Source of the DNA: Rhododendron vialii
Lineage: Eukaryota; Streptophyta; Magnoliopsida; Ericales; Ericaceae
Length of the DNA stretch: 64,000 bases
Direction of reading: 5' to 3'
Assembly (NCBI RefSeq): GCF_030253575.1
Contig: NC_080561.1
Coordinates: forward strand, 5,075,001-5,139,000
Part shown: in pieces, positions 36,191-47,229 of the stretch
Position numbering within the stretch: the stretch's first letter is position 1
Layout of the letters: every line of letters starts with the position of its first letter
The notes under the pieces: model-generated
Seen by the model: the letters and a program-made list of their open reading frames with translations, nothing else
What the model was told of the DNA's origin: nothing
Databases searched by the model: none
Made by a program: the position numbers and the translations under genes

Positions 36191-37249
36191 TTCCTTTAAT
36201 GGACTTTCAATTTCTTTCTTTGTTTCTATTCTATAAATGGGCTTATTTCTGGTTGAGTTGTTGGATTTGGTTGTCTCGTGGATTCTCACAATTGATGTAG
36301 TATCTCGGGTTTATACTTTGAATTTCATACATGATGTAAATGATCTCTCGTCATTTTCATAATGTGTTTTTGGTCATTTTATATAAAACACACAAGCATT
36401 TGCCATTGTACGTTATTTTTGTGTGCTGATGTTTCGGCCATTGTTATAGTGAGGGATGCTACAGTAATTTTCACAAACATGTATTACAGTATTTTGGTCT
36501 TCTTATGTACAATTAAATTTTGGTCATTTCTTGAACTTGGGTAAAACACGTCATAGAAATTAGAGTTTACACATATTGGTTAAACAGGCCATAAAATCTA
36601 GTGACGGGTCTTATAAGTCCGCTCAGATTTGCATCACACAGCGCCTGGTATCAACCTTGGCGTTGTCATGCTTGTCTTTCTCAGCCTCCACATTCTCCAT
36701 ACAGTTATGGCGAAGGCCGAGTTTCCTATGAGCTTAGGAAGACCTAAAAATCTTCTTTGAGAAGCCCAGGCTAGGAAAATGTGAACCATAGAGTCACCTT
36801 GACAGTTCTTAATTCCAAACCATTCTTGGACTCGATGAACTCAATTGTCATTTATGCCCTAGCTATTGATTTCGGCCAAAAATCTATTTTCGTAAAAATT
36901 GTTTTTCGTCATTTGGTGCGACGAAGAATAGAGTCAATGAAAATATATAACATTCCACGGCCAACGAAAAAAAACAGCAAAATTTACTGCCATTACCAAA
37001 GGACCTTGGGTGATCAACATCCGTTGAGAAGTAAGTATGATTATGTCAGTCGGTTTGTTTTTTTAGAAACGGCAAGAACATCGTGGACAGTATGTTAAGA
37101 GAGTTACGAGAGTTAGAGGGCGCGAACCTTGACCTAGATTTAATTTATCTTGGCACCAAACTAATCGGGCCAACTTGCAACTAACTCAGATGTGATTACG
37201 TCAAGCTCGATTATTTGCAAAATTAAAAAAAACCCTGTAGCAATTGACA

Positions 37250-37650
37250 CGGTTTGTTTCAAATAAGGGGTCCTCATTTTAGTTAAAATACGGACCCCCC
37301 TTTCCCGATTGAATTTCGACAATCCGAGCCGGTTTCCGATTGAATTTCGACAATCCGAGCCGGTCAATGTGTTTAGAACGTGATTTTAAGGGTACCGCGA
37401 GAGAAATCGGCAAAAAAAAAAAAAAAAAACTGGTAAGGGCTTCATCCGAACAGTTTTTTTATTGAAGGGTTCAAATAAAAACTGCTCAAATCAAGCCCTT
37501 CCCGGTCATTTTTTTTTCCTGATTTCAAGAGGGTACCCTTAAAATTAAATCACATTCTGATCACATTGAGCGGCTCGGATCATTAAAATTAGATCGGAAA
37601 AGAGGAGAAATGGTGAGATCCGCATTTTAACTTAAATGAGAATTCCCTCA
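37250..37650. mobile_element. Foldback MITE family 1, copy 1
   Basis: GGGTCCTCATTTTAGTTAAAAT, GATTGAATTTCGACAATCC and GGGCTTCATCCGAACAG-like words on the left are mirrored on the right (ATCAAGCCCTTCCCGGTCA, GGATCATTAAAATTAGATC, ATTTTAACTTAAATGAG). The same architecture and sequence recur at 45485-45842. This copy has a private 31-bp tandem duplication at 37305-37366. Confidence 0.8.
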
Positions 37651-39324
37651 TGTAAAATGGACTTACAATTGACAATTACATGATTTGATTGTCCTCAACG
37701 ATTAACTTCAATTAAAAAGTACAAGATCTCGCTATTTGCTGTGCTCGAATTTTTATTTTATGAATCAAATGTTTGGTTTGACAACGGCATATTTGTTTAT
37801 TGGTTAAAATCTGGTCGAACCTCAATTTGAGTTCATTTTCAACCAGATTTTAAGCAAATAAACAAATAAAACGTCAAACCAAACAATCTTGAGGGATTCT
37901 ACTGCTCTATCGCCTTTCCCTACGCCTTCTCCTACGACCGATACTAGTATAAGCTTGCCGCGAACTTCCTCTGCTCATTTATTTAGCATGATCTTATTGC
38001 GAACATTTTCTATTTCGGTTCATAAATACATTGTCAAGTAGTCGATTTCAGGGGCGGAAATAGCCGGAGCCGGAGAGTTGGGACGACATGTAAATAATCC
38101 TTGTCGCGACACAAATCTTTCTGCGAATTAGAAACCCAAAAAGTCTAACAACAACTGACTCAATATAACCACAGAACCCATTGAGAAGATCTTGCGGTCA
38201 AAACCTGATGGCAAGGTTGATGTAAATTAATCATCCCAATCAGCTCGCATACAAGGTTTTCTTGGGCTAAATCTAAGTATTTGGACAATGATCTTTTTGG
38301 GTTCGTTTCAAAGATCGAAACCATTTACTTATTAGAGTTCGTCAACAAAAATAAGTCATGCTGAAAGTTAACGTTGATCCGATATCATTTCATAAGCTTT
38401 TGGAAGACATCTATGTTGAGAAAAATAAATTCTGATCTAGTACTGCACTACAGAGTATTTTTTTTTTCTTTCTAGATATAAGTGTTCTCAAAATAGTGAC
38501 AAACGAAATCGTTCGGATCATCGTGATTTTTGACGAGACTACTATTTTCAACGAATGCTGTTCTGATCGTCAAAGATAGCCCAGATCGAAAGAGCCACAA
38601 AGGACCGATCAAAAGAACGTCCAAGGATACCATTCCTTTGGATTTAACGTAATTAAAAAACGATCTTAGTAATTTACGTACAGTGTAAAGCGGATTGTTT
38701 TTTAAAACAAAAAAGAGAAGAAGATCAAATATTTGATCTGTTTCATGACGAATGAAAGAGAATTCCGAATCTGCAAAAAAAAAAAATAAAATTGAATAAG
38801 AACAAAATAAGAAAAAGCCCAAAAAAAAATCCTCAGGGGATCGAACTTAATTGAAATCCATTAATTTCTCTCTTCAAATTTGATGAGGGAGAAAGCTATA
38901 TAGTAACTAGTGCAACACTTTAATTTATTTCTTTCCTTGGAAACCATTTGCTAATGACTCTTCAAATTTCGAACTTTTTTTAGTTTTGCTTCTTCTCTTG
39001 AAATTGCTTTTACATTATCGTTCCTGCAAGTGAAGGAAAAGATGCATTTATTTAGCTTGACATATGTGCAGTAACATTATTTTTATTTCCAAATGGTGGT
39101 ATCAAATGACATTTGTTGGTAATCTCCCTGGGACATTTCTGCATGCCTTTTCAAGTTGCCATTTTCTTTTTCTTTTTTTAGGTGAAGAAAGTGGTATATA
39201 AAAAATATGCAAAAGGAAGAGCGTTTTAAAACCAAGAGCCACTTTCTTTTGTTCTTTTGAAGGGCGAAGAAAATTTTCGTTATCAGGAGCCACTATCATC
39301 CATAAATTTTATTGATAAGCAAAT

Positions 39325-39440
39325 TTTTTTTTTTTTTTTTGTAAATCTTTGAAAAGGCCGGATTACAAAGACTTAACTGATCAAGGGCACACTGGTGAAA
39401 CGCCACCCGAGAACTAAATCCAAAGGAAGGTTAAGGAGGC
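39325..39440 (-). mobile_element. Possible antisense retroposon 3' end
   Basis: A T18 run followed by GTAAATCTTTGAAAAGGCCG and GATTACAAAGACTTAACTG, i.e. a poly-A tail on the minus strand. It is absent at the equivalent place in the second duplication copy (after about 44100), which suggests insertion after the duplication. The element family was not identified. Confidence 0.45.
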
Positions 39441-39774
39441 AACCAAATACCACAATGAAAAACAAAACCTCAACAAGCACTATCATTGTTAATTACAGTC
39501 ACGAAAATGAATTTCCATTTATGTTGATTTGTATTGTTGGACTATGAGATTTGGTTGATGATTGCATATCCCAAAGATTCTATCTTAGAATCTTCTAAAT
39601 GGAATGGATGATGTCAACCTGAAGCAAGCTTAGCTTTCGTGAGAGTTGAGAAAATAGTTTTAAACTTTATAGGTTATCCTTGAAAAACACTCTTGGAAAA
39701 TATTAAATTTTTAAGATCAAATAGTTTTTATCTGAATTTATATTAATTATCATCTAAATCCTTAGTAGCAAATA

Positions 39775-40010
39775 CTTGCTCCGTCCCAATTTAAATGCTC
39801 CCTACGGAAGATCGTGTCACTTTAAGCTAAAAAAATTAAGCACTTTCGGAAATAATTTTTAACTTTGTTTTGCATCGTTCAAAGATCTCGATGAGTACTG
39901 TAAAATGGTGCAAAAAAGTTCCAAAAAAATTATGAAAAATACGATTTTTTTTGAAAGTCTAAAATGACACGACTTTACATAAGGAGCATTTAAAATGAGA
40001 TAGAGGAAGT
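39775..40010. mobile_element. Stowaway-like MITE present only in duplication copy 1
   Basis: 236 bp starting CTTGCTCCGTCCC and ending GAGATAGAGGAAG, flanked by TA (39773-39774, 40011-40012). The equivalent site in copy 2 (around 44598) reads GCAAATATATTTTAATG with a single TA and no insert: a clean empty site. Confidence 0.92.
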
Positions 40011-40689
40011 ATATTTTAATGCAATGAAAATTACCTTCATGCACCGCTAGACTTGAATTGATCGATCCTACTCATTGACTTTCAAGGATTTTAGGAAGCT
40101 TTAATAGTGATGCAACTGATGTTGGTTTTTTTTTTTTAATTATCCATTAACAGAAATGACCATAGGGACTGGTAATATTATTCAACAGAAAAAAGCAAAG
40201 AAAATATAAATACACCTCATTTATGAAACAATGTGATAATCACCTCCTTGTTTCTGTCAATCTTTATAACAATTTCAGATATTAGTAAAACAAAAAAATT
40301 GCTTTAAAAAAAAAAAAAAAACAATGCTATAGTCACCCTGTAATCATATTTGGATACCAAATGATGCATTGGTGTAATAGATCCCACCAACCATGTTTCT
40401 GACCAAATGCCACCAGTCATATTTCTGACCAAATCCCACTATCATAGCCATGCACTATCACAGCCATGCATGTAAACTGCCAAACCTGAAGGATACCTTT
40501 TTGGTGGAGACATATGTAAAAGAAAAGTCTCTATAGCACAATTTCGATCAATGTTTAGACACCTAATAAAAATTATTTGTAACTAAAACTATATACTTTA
40601 GTTACTAACCAACCAAAACAATTTATAACATGGATAAAATCTTATCTTATTCTTCTACCAAAAAAACAAAAAAAAAATCTTATCTAATC

Positions 40690-40930
40690 CTAAATTATAA
40701 CGAATCGAGCCGTTTGTGAATTGCTCGAGACTCGACTCGGTAAAGACTCGTTCGAGTTCAGTTTGGATACTAAACGAGCCGAACCTGAACCTCAATTTAA
40801 GGCTTGTTTAATAAATGAACTGAACCCAAACCTGACAATATTCGGCTCGATTAGGCTCGTGAACCCGGTGTACATGTATACATCCATAACTTGTACATGT
40901 TTAAACCTTTAAAAGTACTATAAACTTACA

Positions 40931-40980
<50 letters not shown>

Positions 40981-41249
40981 ATTTTGTTTATGTATGAACT
41001 ATGTACAAAATAAAAAAAATTATTTGTATTTCTAGACCTGAATGAGAGGATAAATATCTAATATTTTTGACTTGTTAATGCTCGTGAACAAATTCGAGTT
41101 CGACTCAAATTTAGAGAAGCTCGGCTCGAGCTAGGCTTGGCAAATTTTCATAGAGTTCCAGCTAGCTTGACTAGACTTTGCTTAAAAACTTAATGAACGA
41201 ATCTGAACACTTCAAAACTGGGCTTGATTCGGCTCGTTTGCAGCCCTAC
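40690..41249 (+). mobile_element. hAT-type MITE family 2, copy directly upstream of ATL gene A
   Basis: The ends are AATCGAGCCGTTTGTGAA and GGCTCGTTTGCAGCCCTAC, with dense CTCGA/GAGCC words and a central (TA)20 tract (40936-40975). The same sequence recurs inverted at about 63334-63880. It stops 80 bp before the gene A ATG and is not present in front of gene B. Confidence 0.8.
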
Positions 41250-41281
41250 GTATAACAAACCGATATCAAACTAGTTACACC

Positions 41282-41290
41282 TATATATAA
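41282..41290 (+). promoter_or_regulatory. TATA box of ATL gene A
   Basis: TATATATAA, 40 bp upstream of the ATG at 41330. It follows a box (GATATCAAACTAGTTAC) that is conserved in front of gene B. Confidence 0.6.
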
Positions 41291-41329
41291 TCTCCAAACT
41301 CATTCCTCTTGCATCAAGATTCCAGTAAA

Positions 41330-42628
41330 ATGTTTTCCAAGCCTCGTATATTCCTCATGAATCAATTAGTTTTCCTCTTTTTACTTCTCCTTTCAGTTCT
41401 CTGCTTCGTCCAGGTACAATCAGCCCCGGGCCAGAACAACTCGTCCGGAAGCAATTTCAAACCAAGCCTGGCAATAGTAATTGGAATCATGTCCATAATG
41501 GTTTCACTAACATTCATCCTCATCGTCTACGCGAAGTTCTGCCGCAGGACAGACAACGCTCGAAATGATGATCACCAATCTGTCAACAATCTCCAGATTC
41601 CGAACGGATTCGTAAGACAGAATTCACTGTATCGTGGAGTCGATAAAACGGTGATTGAATCCATACCTTTCTTCAGGTTCTCTTCCCTTAAAGGGTCAAG
41701 GAGAGGGCTGGAATGCACGGTTTGTCTCTCCAAATTCGAAGACGTTGAGATCCTTCGGTTATTGCCAAACTGCAAGCACGCCTTCCACATTGGCTGCATC
41801 GACGAGTGGCTCGAAAAGCACTCGGGCTGCCCTCTCTGCAGGGTCAAAATCGACGCGGAAGATCTTGGCACGATAACATACGCGGATAGCACGAATTTCT
41901 TATCGAGCCAGCAGGCGGAGGTGATAGACGACCCGGGCGAGGAGCTTTTCTTCCAAAGGGAAGATAGTACCCGGTCCGTGTCTTCGAGATTTAACTTTCG
42001 AAACAGCTTGAGGAAATCGGGCAGGGGTGTTATGAAGGCAGAGGAATCGCCAGTCCAAGAAAACAATGACGCTGCCGACAAAAGAGACAACTCTACGCAT
42101 AAGCTCAATCACAAGATCATTGTGCCCGATGTCGTGCTAACGAGAAGGTGGAGCTATCTTAGTTCGTCCGACCACGTGAAGTTGAATTCAGAAATGCTTG
42201 GCGATGTCTCACGCAAGAGGTTTTCTTGTCTCGATATAGACACACTAGAAAACTCGACAAGACGGGCGACTGAAGAGGGTGGAATCTCGGAGATCAAGGA
42301 GGAGACGGGGAGGAAAAAGGTTTTCGAACCCAAGGTTGGTAAGTTGAACCGGAATAATTCGTTCCCATCGTCGAGGGACGCTAATTATTCGAATCGATCG
42401 GGAGTTTCGAATGCGAATGACAAGCGATCGATGTCGGAAAGTACTGGATTTTCACGATTCAAGAGGAATGGCAGTGCAAGGGAATCCTCAGTTGCTCAAA
42501 ATGGTGGAAAGAAGGACAGATTTAAGAGGCTTTGGCTGCCGATTGCGCAAAGAACAGTTCAATGGTATGGTGATAGAGACAATAAATCTCAACAGTCAAA
42601 CAACATGAGAGAATCGTTGAATGTTTAG
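41330..42628 (+). CDS. ATL-type RING-H2 E3 ubiquitin ligase, gene A
   Basis: Membrane-anchored ubiquitin ligase of 432 residues, intronless like most ATL genes. Signal peptide at about 1-31, transmembrane helix 47-69, then the GLD-type motif GVDKTVIES (103-111). The RING-H2 finger has zinc ligands C129, C132, C148, H150, H153, C156, C167 and C170, with the ATL-typical W160 and P168. The long tail carries family motifs VLTRRWSYLSSSDHVKLNSE, RSMSES, RFKRLWLPIAQRTVQWYGDR and the terminal RESLNV. ATG 41330 gives MFSKPRIF; MNQLVF at 41357 is the alternative and matches the start of genes C and D. Length and tail resemble Arabidopsis ATL42/ATL12. Sister to gene B by tandem duplication. Here the mark in the SMSE motif differs (RSMSEST instead of RSMSEIT). 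Confidence 0.93.
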   Translation: MFSKPRIFLMNQLVFLFLLLLSVLCFVQVQSAPGQNNSSGSNFKPSLAIVIGIMSIMVSLTFILIVYAKFCRRTDNARNDDHQSVNNLQIPNGFVRQNSLYRGVDKTVIESIPFFRFSSLKGSRRGLECTVCLSKFEDVEILRLLPNCKHAFHIGCIDEWLEKHSGCPLCRVKIDAEDLGTITYADSTNFLSSQQAEVIDDPGEELFFQREDSTRSVSSRFNFRNSLRKSGRGVMKAEESPVQENNDAADKRDNSTHKLNHKIIVPDVVLTRRWSYLSSSDHVKLNSEMLGDVSRKRFSCLDIDTLENSTRRATEEGGISEIKEETGRKKVFEPKVGKLNRNNSFPSSRDANYSNRSGVSNANDKRSMSESTGFSRFKRNGSARESSVAQNGGKKDRFKRLWLPIAQRTVQWYGDRDNKSQQSNNMRESLNV

Positions 42629-43594
42629 TTTCAGGGATTTTAAGGTTAGAGATAAACTTATTCACGGCGGGGGACGTGTTTTCAATTTTGACCGGTAGAA
42701 ATTAATTTTTTTTGAACATAAATTAATGTCACCTGTCAAAATTGATTTTCAATCCGAACCGTCCAAAAGTATTTTGGACGCGCACGATTTAGCACCGTAA
42801 ATCTTCTTCACGGGACGCCGGTAAATAAGTTTTTCTCTATTAAGGTCTGATGTATCTATGAGTAATTATTCAGTGGTGTTGTGCGGTGCCTCAACACCCT
42901 TCTCCACCACACATTTTTGTGAAAACCATATGGTTAGTACTGGATCCCACAGAAATACGTGGTGAAAAAAGTGTTTGGGTAACCATCTACCGATGCCCAA
43001 GACTACTGAATAATCTTCCCTATGTGTAGATAGAGTGTGTTTTTGTTTTTAGCAGGAACAGATGTACTTCTGATTATATTGTTTTCATGATTAGACTCGT
43101 TCTTTATTCTAGAGCTTGGCGAGAAGATCAATAATGTAAAATTTGATTATTTTCATGATTAGACTCCTTGTTTTTTTACAGAGCTCGTCAAGAAAATTAA
43201 TTATGTAAAAAAATTTGTGTGTCACATATCGATTAGTCAGGTTTCGGAACACATTATCTTAACAAAAAATAGAGTGGCTCACTGGATCAAAATTCATTTA
43301 TCTAGATTAATGTGCTGCGATCGTTGATTGATAGATATAAGTATGATTACAGAACAGGGTTATTGGCAAACGTAACAAAATCCATTTTCTAGTTTAGTAA
43401 GATGTTGGCATGCTGCAATGACTAATATTGGATCGATATTCCACAAATATGGTTTTTGACTTGATTGGTGTTCTCGTTGATGCATTTATTTAGCTTGACA
43501 CACACACACACATTAAGCATTTGCTTGACATATGTGCATTAACATTATTTTTATTTCCAATTCCAAATGGTGGTATCAAATGACATTTGTTTGC

Positions 43595-43892
43595 AGGGAA
43601 AGACTACAATACACACCACTTATTTGGGTGTGTATCATATGCATTCCAAAAAATGTTATGAATTATAGAGAAAATGTTACGAATCGTATTGCTAAAAAGT
43701 TAAGAAACGTATAAAGGTTATGAGATACACCAAAATGTTATAAATCATAATGAAAATGTTACAAATTGTACTGCTGAAAGGTTATGAATTCTAGAACAAA
43801 AATTACGAAACACACCAAAATGTTATGAATGAACCATAAAATAGGTGCATATGGTACGCTCTTTTAAGAGGTGTGTATTGTAGTCTTTCCCT
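43595..43892. mobile_element. MITE with AGGGAAAGACTAC termini, only in duplication copy 2
   Basis: 298 bp with inverted termini AGGGAAAGACTACAATACAC (about 23 bp matching). The interior repeats AAAATGTTA(T/C)(G/A)AAT-type words. Copy 1 lacks it: ACATTTGTTGGTAATC runs on at 39110. Target duplication not clear. Confidence 0.88.
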
Positions 43893-44177
43893 TGTGGGAA
43901 ATTTTTGTAATCACCATGGGACATGCATTTCTGCCTTATCAAGTTGCTATTTTCTTTTTTCTTTTTTGGTGAAGAAAGTGGTATATAAAAAATATGCAAA
44001 AGGAAGAGCGTTTTAAAACTAGGAGCCACTTTCTTTTTTTCTTTTGAACTGCGAAGAAAATTTTCATTATTAGGAGACACTTTCATCCATAAATTATAGT
44101 CAAGAAATTGAATTTCCATCGAAGTTGATTTATATTGTTGGACTAAGAGATTTGGTTGATGATTCCCGAAGATTCTA

Positions 44178-44410
44178 CTCCCTCCGTCCCTCTTAAATGT
44201 CCATTACGATTTTACGTGTTATTTTCAATTGCTTATATCTCTCAATATATATTTCTAAAAATATGTAATATGAATCTTGTTTGAAGAATCTTAATTATTT
44301 CTATAAGACAATGATTTTTTAAAAACATAAAATATAATATGCATTAAGAGATATATGCCATTAAAATGATACACAGAATTGTAGTGGACACTTAAAAGGA
44401 ACAGATGGAG
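44178..44410. mobile_element. Stowaway MITE, only in duplication copy 2
   Basis: 233 bp, left end CTCCCTCCGTCCCTCTTAAA, right end complementary (CTTAAAAGGAACAGATGGAG), flanked by TA at 44176-44177 and 44411-44412. The copy 1 counterpart (about 39575-39600) has GATTCTATCTTAGAATCTTC without insert. Confidence 0.92.
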
Positions 44411-44689
44411 TATCTTCTAAATGAAATGGATGATGTCAACCTGAAGCTCACCTAGCTTTCGTGAGAGTCAAGAAAATAGATTTTTAAACTTTACAGGTTA
44501 TCCTTTAGGGTGAAAAACAGTCTTGGAAAATAGTAAATTTTTAGGATCAAATAGTTTTTATCTGAATTTATATTAACATATAAATCTTTAGTAGCAAATA
44601 TATTTTAATGCAATGAAAATCACCTTCATGCACAGCTAGACTTGATTGATCCTACTCATTGACTTTCAAGGATTTTAGGAAGCTTTTTT

Positions 44690-44829
44690 GTTTGGATTGG
44701 AATTTGAAAAGTTTTTTGAGAAATAGTAGGGGTAATAAGTGGAAAGAGATAGAGAGAGAAATATTGAAAGTAGGGGGAATTTAGGGGGAATTTTTTGAAA
44801 AATTCTTTTTAAGTTCCAAAGAGAACAGT
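44690..44829. mobile_element. Small insertion with inverted ends, only in duplication copy 2
   Basis: TTTGGATTGGAATTTGAAAAG at the left and CTTTTTAAGTTCCAAAGAGA at the right are imperfect complements. Copy 1 reads GGAAGCTTTAATAGTGATG across the site (about 40100). Confidence 0.75.
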
Positions 44830-45474
44830 GATGCAACTGATGCTGCCCTTTTTTTTTTAATTATACATTAACAGAAATGACTTATTCAACAGAAAAAAAG
44901 AAAAGAACATACAACTACACCTCATTTATGAAACAATGCTATAGTCACCTCATTGTTTCTGTTAATTTTTTTAATAATTTCAGAGATTAATAAAAAAAAT
45001 GCTATAGTCACCACAACCGGTAATCATATTCGTATACCAAATGATGCGATGGTGCAGTAGACCCCATCAGCCATGTTTCTGACCAAAAGCCACCAGTCAG
45101 TCATATTTCTGACCAAATTCCACTGGTTATGTTTCCGATGAATGCAGAAATGATAACTCACATGGTATTTAAAATATGATCATCAAAGATAGTCATGTAT
45201 ATTTACTATCGTAAAATAGTAATGCTAATAGAAACCATAATTGGTGATTATATTTTGGATATCAGATGAGTTGTCCTTAATTAATACATTGATGAAATAG
45301 ATTTCATCTGTCACGTTTATGAGTAATGTAAGAATGTCAAACTCATCTGGTTTTCATTGACATTGTCATTAATGTGGTCACCGTATTATAGTCTTTCCAA
45401 TAAGTGCGTACCATAGTGTCCGTCTATTAAAAAAACACTTGCGTGTAATCAACTGATATCAAACTAGTTACGCC

Positions 45475-45851
45475 ATATATATATGAGTCCCATTCTCCTA
45501 AGGATCACCTTAACTTAATAAAATGAGGACCTCCATTTTCCGTTTGAATTTCGATGATCCAAGCCGTTCAATGTGTTCAAAACGTGATTTTAAAGGTATC
45601 CGCTAAAAATCAGCAAAAAAAATGACCGGAAAGGCTTCATCCGAGCAGTTTTTGTTTGTTTTTTATCGAACGGTTCAAATAAAAATTGCTCGGATGAAGC
45701 TCTTTCTGGTCATTTTTTTTGCTGAGTCCTCGCGGATATTCTTAAAATCACGTTCTGAACATATTGAGCGGCTCGGATCATCAAAATTCGAACGGAAAAT
45801 GGGAGAAATGGAGAGGTCCTTATTTTACTTATTTGACTCTACATATATATA
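45475..45851 (+). promoter_or_regulatory. Split TATA region of ATL gene B
   Basis: One ATATATATAT lies at 45475-45484 just before the foldback MITE and another at 45843-45851 just after it. In gene A the same region is a single TATATATAA flanked by the same words (AAACTAGTTAC before; ATCT.C/TAAACTCATTCC after). The MITE therefore landed in the TATA box and duplicated it, leaving a usable TATA about 75 bp upstream of the gene B ATG. Confidence 0.75.
45485..45842. mobile_element. Foldback MITE family 1, copy 2, in the gene B core promoter
   Basis: About 358 bp. The arms mirror each other (TAAAATGAGGACCTCCATTT against GGAGAGGTCCTTATTTTA; GGCTTCATCCGAGCAGTTTT against AAAATTGCTCGGATGAAGCT), with related sequence at 37250-37650. 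The target appears to be the alternating TATATA of the promoter. It is absent from gene A. Confidence 0.88.
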
Positions 45852-45925
45852 AAATCTCTAAACTCATTCCTCTTGCCCCAGGATTTGACACTTTCTCGTG
45901 GAAACAAACTCCCAATTCCAGGAAA

Positions 45926-47215
45926 ATGTTTTCCAAGCCTCAAATTTTCCCCATGAATCAATCGGTTTTCCTCCTTTTACTTCTCCTTTCGGTTCTCTGC
46001 TTCGTCCAGGCACAATCTGCCCCGGGCCAGAGCAGCAATTTCCAACCAAGCCTGGCAGTGGTAATTGGAATCATGGCTATAATGTTTTCATTAACATTCA
46101 TCCTCATCGTATACGCGAAGTTCTGCCACGAGCCGGCCAATGCTCACAACGATCGCGAAGCCGTCCAAAGTCCCCAGATTCCTAACGGATTCGTGAGACA
46201 GAATTCGCTGTATCGTGGGATCGATAAAACGGTGATCGAGTCCATACCTTTCTTTCGGTTCTCTTCCCTTAGAGGGTCGAGGAGAGGGCTGGAATGCGTG
46301 GTTTGTCTCTCCAAATTCGAAGACGTTGAGATCCTTCGATTATTGCCAAAGTGCAAGCACGCCTTCCACATCGGTTGCATCGACGAGTGGCTGGAAAAGC
46401 ACTCGAGCTGCCCTCTCTGTAGGGTCAAAATCTCCGCGGATGATCTTGCTACGATAACGTACACGGATAGCATGAGGTTCTTGTCGAGCCAGGTAGAGGT
46501 GGTGAATCAGGTGATAGACGACCCGGGCGTGCAGCTTTACGTTCAGAGGGAAGGCAGCAGTCGGTCCTGGTCTTCGAGATTTCGAAACAGCTTGAGGAGA
46601 TCGGGCAGCGGTGTTATGAAGCACGAGGAACTGCCAATCAGAGAAAACGACGGCGCTGTCGACAAAGAAGACAGCTCCATGCATAAGTTCAACCACAAGA
46701 TCATTGTGTCGGATGTCGTGCTGAAGAAGAGGTGGAGCTATCTTAGTTCCTCCGACCTTGCGAAGTTGAATTCAGAAATGCTTGGCGATGTCTCACGCAA
46801 GAGGTTTTCTTGTCTTGATACAAACACACTAGAAAACTCGACGACATGGGCGACTGAAGAGGGCGGAATCCGATCGGAGATCAATGAGGAGACGGGGAGG
46901 AAAACGGGTTTCGAACCCAAGGTTGGTAAGTTGAATCGGAATAATTCGTTCCCATCATCGAGTGACGCTGATTCTTCGAATCAATCGAGAGTTTTGAACA
47001 CGAATGACAGGAGATCGATGTCGGAGATTACTGTTTTTTCAAGATTCAAGAGGAATGGCAATGCAAGGGAATCCCCTGTTGCTCAAAATGGTGGAAAGGA
47101 GGAGAGATTGAAGAGGCTTTGGCAGCCGATTGCGGAAAGAACAGTTCGATGGTATGGTGATAGAGACAAGAGATCTCAACAGTCGAATAACATGAGAGAA
47201 TCGTTGAATGTCTAA
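45926..47215 (+). CDS. ATL-type RING-H2 E3 ubiquitin ligase, gene B
   Basis: 429 residues, intronless, closest relative of gene A. Signal peptide about 1-31, transmembrane helix 43-66, GLD-type motif GIDKTVIES (98-106), RING-H2 ligands C124, C127, C143, H145, H148, C151, C162 and C165. Tail motifs VLKKRWSYLSSSDLAKLNSE, RRSMSEITVFSRF, RLKRLWQPIAERTVRWYGDR and terminal RESLNV are all present. The frame is open upstream to 45764, but that extension runs through the MITE and has no counterpart in the sister gene, so ATG 45926 is used. Differences from gene A cluster in the linker after the helix (FCHEPANAHNDREAVQSPQ). Both copies look functional; no stop or frameshift. Confidence 0.93.
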   Translation: MFSKPQIFPMNQSVFLLLLLLSVLCFVQAQSAPGQSSNFQPSLAVVIGIMAIMFSLTFILIVYAKFCHEPANAHNDREAVQSPQIPNGFVRQNSLYRGIDKTVIESIPFFRFSSLRGSRRGLECVVCLSKFEDVEILRLLPKCKHAFHIGCIDEWLEKHSSCPLCRVKISADDLATITYTDSMRFLSSQVEVVNQVIDDPGVQLYVQREGSSRSWSSRFRNSLRRSGSGVMKHEELPIRENDGAVDKEDSSMHKFNHKIIVSDVVLKKRWSYLSSSDLAKLNSEMLGDVSRKRFSCLDTNTLENSTTWATEEGGIRSEINEETGRKTGFEPKVGKLNRNNSFPSSSDADSSNQSRVLNTNDRRSMSEITVFSRFKRNGNARESPVAQNGGKEERLKRLWQPIAERTVRWYGDRDKRSQQSNNMRESLNV

Positions 47216-47229
47216 TTTCATGGATATTA

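Larger units (their letters stand above)
35296..39041. other. Intergenic between NINJA and the ATL cluster
   Basis: Holds the NINJA 3' UTR, a SINE head at 36104-36190 and the first copy of a foldback MITE family at 37250-37650. The segment 38270-38640 shares scattered words (GATCGAAACCATTTAC, AGAGTTCGTC) with about 58150-58400 and looks like another old repeat family. No gene was recognised. Confidence 0.5.
39043..43480. repeat. Tandem segmental duplication, copy 1 (contains ATL gene A)
   Basis: Begins GATGCATTTATTTAGCTTGA and ends GGTGTTCTCGTTGA. The order of shared blocks with 43481-48558 is the same throughout: 5' flank, MITE-free core, promoter remnant, ATL coding region, then a 3' block with TTTTCATGATTAGACTC and GTTGATTGATA. 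Size differs mainly through element insertions listed separately. Confidence 0.9.

Noticed and set aside
45764-45925. N-terminal extension of ATL gene B
   Set aside because: The upstream frame lies in the foldback MITE and has no match in the sister gene; ATG 45926 matches gene A.
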